In this document: piece by piece, positions 5,944 through 6,676 of the stretch
Layout of the letters: each line of letters opens with the position of its first letter
How positions within the stretch are numbered: the first letter of the stretch is position 1
DNA from: Bifidobacteriaceae bacterium
Lineage (GTDB): Bacteria; Actinomycetota; Actinomycetes; Actinomycetales; WQXJ01
Length of the DNA: 6,676 nt
Direction: 5' to 3'
Assembly: GCA_031278665.1 (NCBI GenBank)
Contig: JAITKC010000277.1
Span: 1 to 6,676 of the forward strand
The notes under the pieces: model-generated
Databases searched by the model: none
The model's input: only the letters and a program-made list of their open reading frames with translations
What the model was told of the DNA's origin: nothing
Made by a program: the position numbers and the translations under genes

Positions 5944-6326
5944 ACTAGGACGCCGGCTTCGCCCAGCGCGCGGGCGGCGCGCTCCAGGTTGACCGACTTG
6001 ACCAGCAGGTAGTCGGTGTTGAAAGTCGAGACTGTGAAGACCGGCACGCGGGCTTGGGCCAGGACGCTGGTCAGTTCGCAGAGCACTCCGACCAACTGGA
6101 AGTCCCATTCGCCGGGCAGGCGCATTAGCGACCAGCCGTCGTCGCGGGCAGTCGCCGTGCGCGGCACGGCCGCCGAGGGGCAGACCAACGAGACCTCGTT
6201 GTCGGTCACCGCCAGGAAGGCCGGATGGGCGCCCGGCTGGCCGATCAGAATCGCGGCGTGGGCCGCGCTGGGCAATTTGACGATTGAGAACCGTCCCCGG
6301 ATGACCTCAAGCCGCGTCGCCTCCAT
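5928..6326 (-). CDS. ACT-domain protein (CASTOR/ACT_7-like)
   Basis: A 132-residue cytosolic protein resembling the stand-alone two-ACT proteins of the PF13840/PF10000 type, which are thought to bind amino acids and act as sensors; no enzyme motif is present. The N-terminal half includes FLAVTDNEVSLVCPSAAVP (52-70), and the C-terminal ACT core is FQLVGVLCELTSVLAQARVPVFTVSTFNTDYLLVK: a helix after a ligand-contact loop, then the STFNTDYLLVK strand that marks this family. The ATG at 6324-6326 is ten bases after the galK stop, with no clear Shine-Dalgarno site, so coupling to galK is likely. Its 3' end overlaps xth by 16 bp tail to tail. Which ligand it binds, and whether it has any link to galactose use, cannot be told. 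Confidence 0.85.
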   Translation of the reverse strand: MEATRLEVIRGRFSIVKLPSAAHAAILIGQPGAHPAFLAVTDNEVSLVCPSAAVPRTATARDDGWSLMRLPGEWDFQLVGVLCELTSVLAQARVPVFTVSTFNTDYLLVKSVNLERAARALGEAGVLVHFPG

Positions 6327-6336
6327 GGGGTCAAGT

Positions 6337-6676
6337 TTACGACAGGCGTCGGCCCGGGCCGGCGGCTTCGGCCAGCAAAAAGACCGGCGCGGCCAGGCGG
6401 GCTTGGGCGAAGGCCCGGGCGACGGCGGCGGCCGCGGCGGCGGCGCGGCCGGCTGGGACCAGGGCGATGGCCGAGCCGCCGAATCCGCCGCCGGTCATTC
6501 GGGCGCCCAGTGCCCCGGCCGCCCTGGCCGCCGCCACCGCCAGATCGAGTTCGGGGGCGGAGACCTCGTAGTCGTCGCGCAGCGAGGTGTGCGAGGCGTC
6601 TAGTAACGGGCCGGTCGCGGCCAGGTCGCCGGCCTTGATCGCGGCGACGAAGCGCCTGGTCCGGTCGATTTCGGTG
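6337..6676 (-). CDS. galK: Galactokinase, C-terminal part (cut by window edge)
   Basis: Galactokinase phosphorylates galactose to galactose-1-phosphate in the Leloir pathway. The frame is open from the right edge to the TAA at 6337-6339 and gives 112 residues, roughly the last quarter of a protein usually about 380-400 long. Recognisable family segments are HTSLRDDYEVSAPELD (about residues 29-44 of this piece) and the third GHMP-kinase motif GARMTGGGFGGSAIAL (about 57-72), which helps bind phosphate and shape the active site. The tail is very Ala-rich but ends normally. The start, sugar-binding motif and ATP-binding motif lie outside the window. It is followed ten bases later by the ACT-domain gene on the same strand. 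Confidence 0.93.
   Translation of the reverse strand, partial: TEIDRTRRFVAAIKAGDLAATGPLLDASHTSLRDDYEVSAPELDLAVAAARAAGALGARMTGGGFGGSAIALVPAGRAAAAAAAVARAFAQARLAAPVFLLAEAAGPGRRLS

Noticed and set aside
4897..6108. 403-codon minus-strand frame across xth
   Set aside because: Antisense to xth and the permease end; its composition (Gln/Gly/Val/Ala-rich, no domain) is that of a shadow frame.

Overview
The window looks like a chromosomal segment of a high-GC Gram-positive bacterium (Actinomycetota). G+C is high (roughly two thirds by eye), third codon positions are mostly G or C, and two of the five plus-strand genes start with GTG. The serine hydroxymethyltransferase ([21 protein letters not shown]), FolD ([11 protein letters not shown]) and exonuclease III (AFDNDVGWRIDYQ) all carry sequence variants that I associate with actinobacterial members of those families. 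Genus cannot be told from the sequence.

Layout. Positions 1-528 hold no credible gene. They hold two facing arrays of a 31-bp repeat: nine units on the left, exactly 31 bp apart, in one orientation, then a 62-bp centre, then five good and two decayed units in the opposite orientation. The array runs off the left edge of the window. Positions 529-869 are a GC-extreme leader with a 17-bp tandem repeat and a G-quadruplex motif, a possible -10 box, a perfect 7-bp GC hairpin and a Shine-Dalgarno site for the first gene. A weakly coding-like frame on the minus strand crosses this stretch but cannot be called a gene.

Positions 870-5943 are five plus-strand genes, each overlapping the next by 4 to 8 bases, so almost certainly one translationally coupled operon: glyA (serine hydroxymethyltransferase), folD (methylene-THF dehydrogenase/cyclohydrolase), an ABC ATPase and its ABC-2 membrane partner (NatAB/YhaQP-like exporter), and an exonuclease III family AP endonuclease. 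GlyA makes 5,10-methylene-THF from serine and FolD turns it into 10-formyl-THF, so the first two genes form a one-carbon module. The ABC exporter and the DNA-repair nuclease have no obvious metabolic link to it.

Positions 5928-6676 are on the minus strand: a small ACT-domain protein whose 3' end overlaps the nuclease gene by 16 bp tail to tail, and upstream of it the C-terminal 112 codons of a galactokinase that runs off the right edge. These two are 10 bp apart and probably co-transcribed.

The protein-coding part is ordinary. The part that deserves attention is the facing pair of 31-bp arrays, which is not CRISPR, not coding, and matches no repeat class I can name with confidence.
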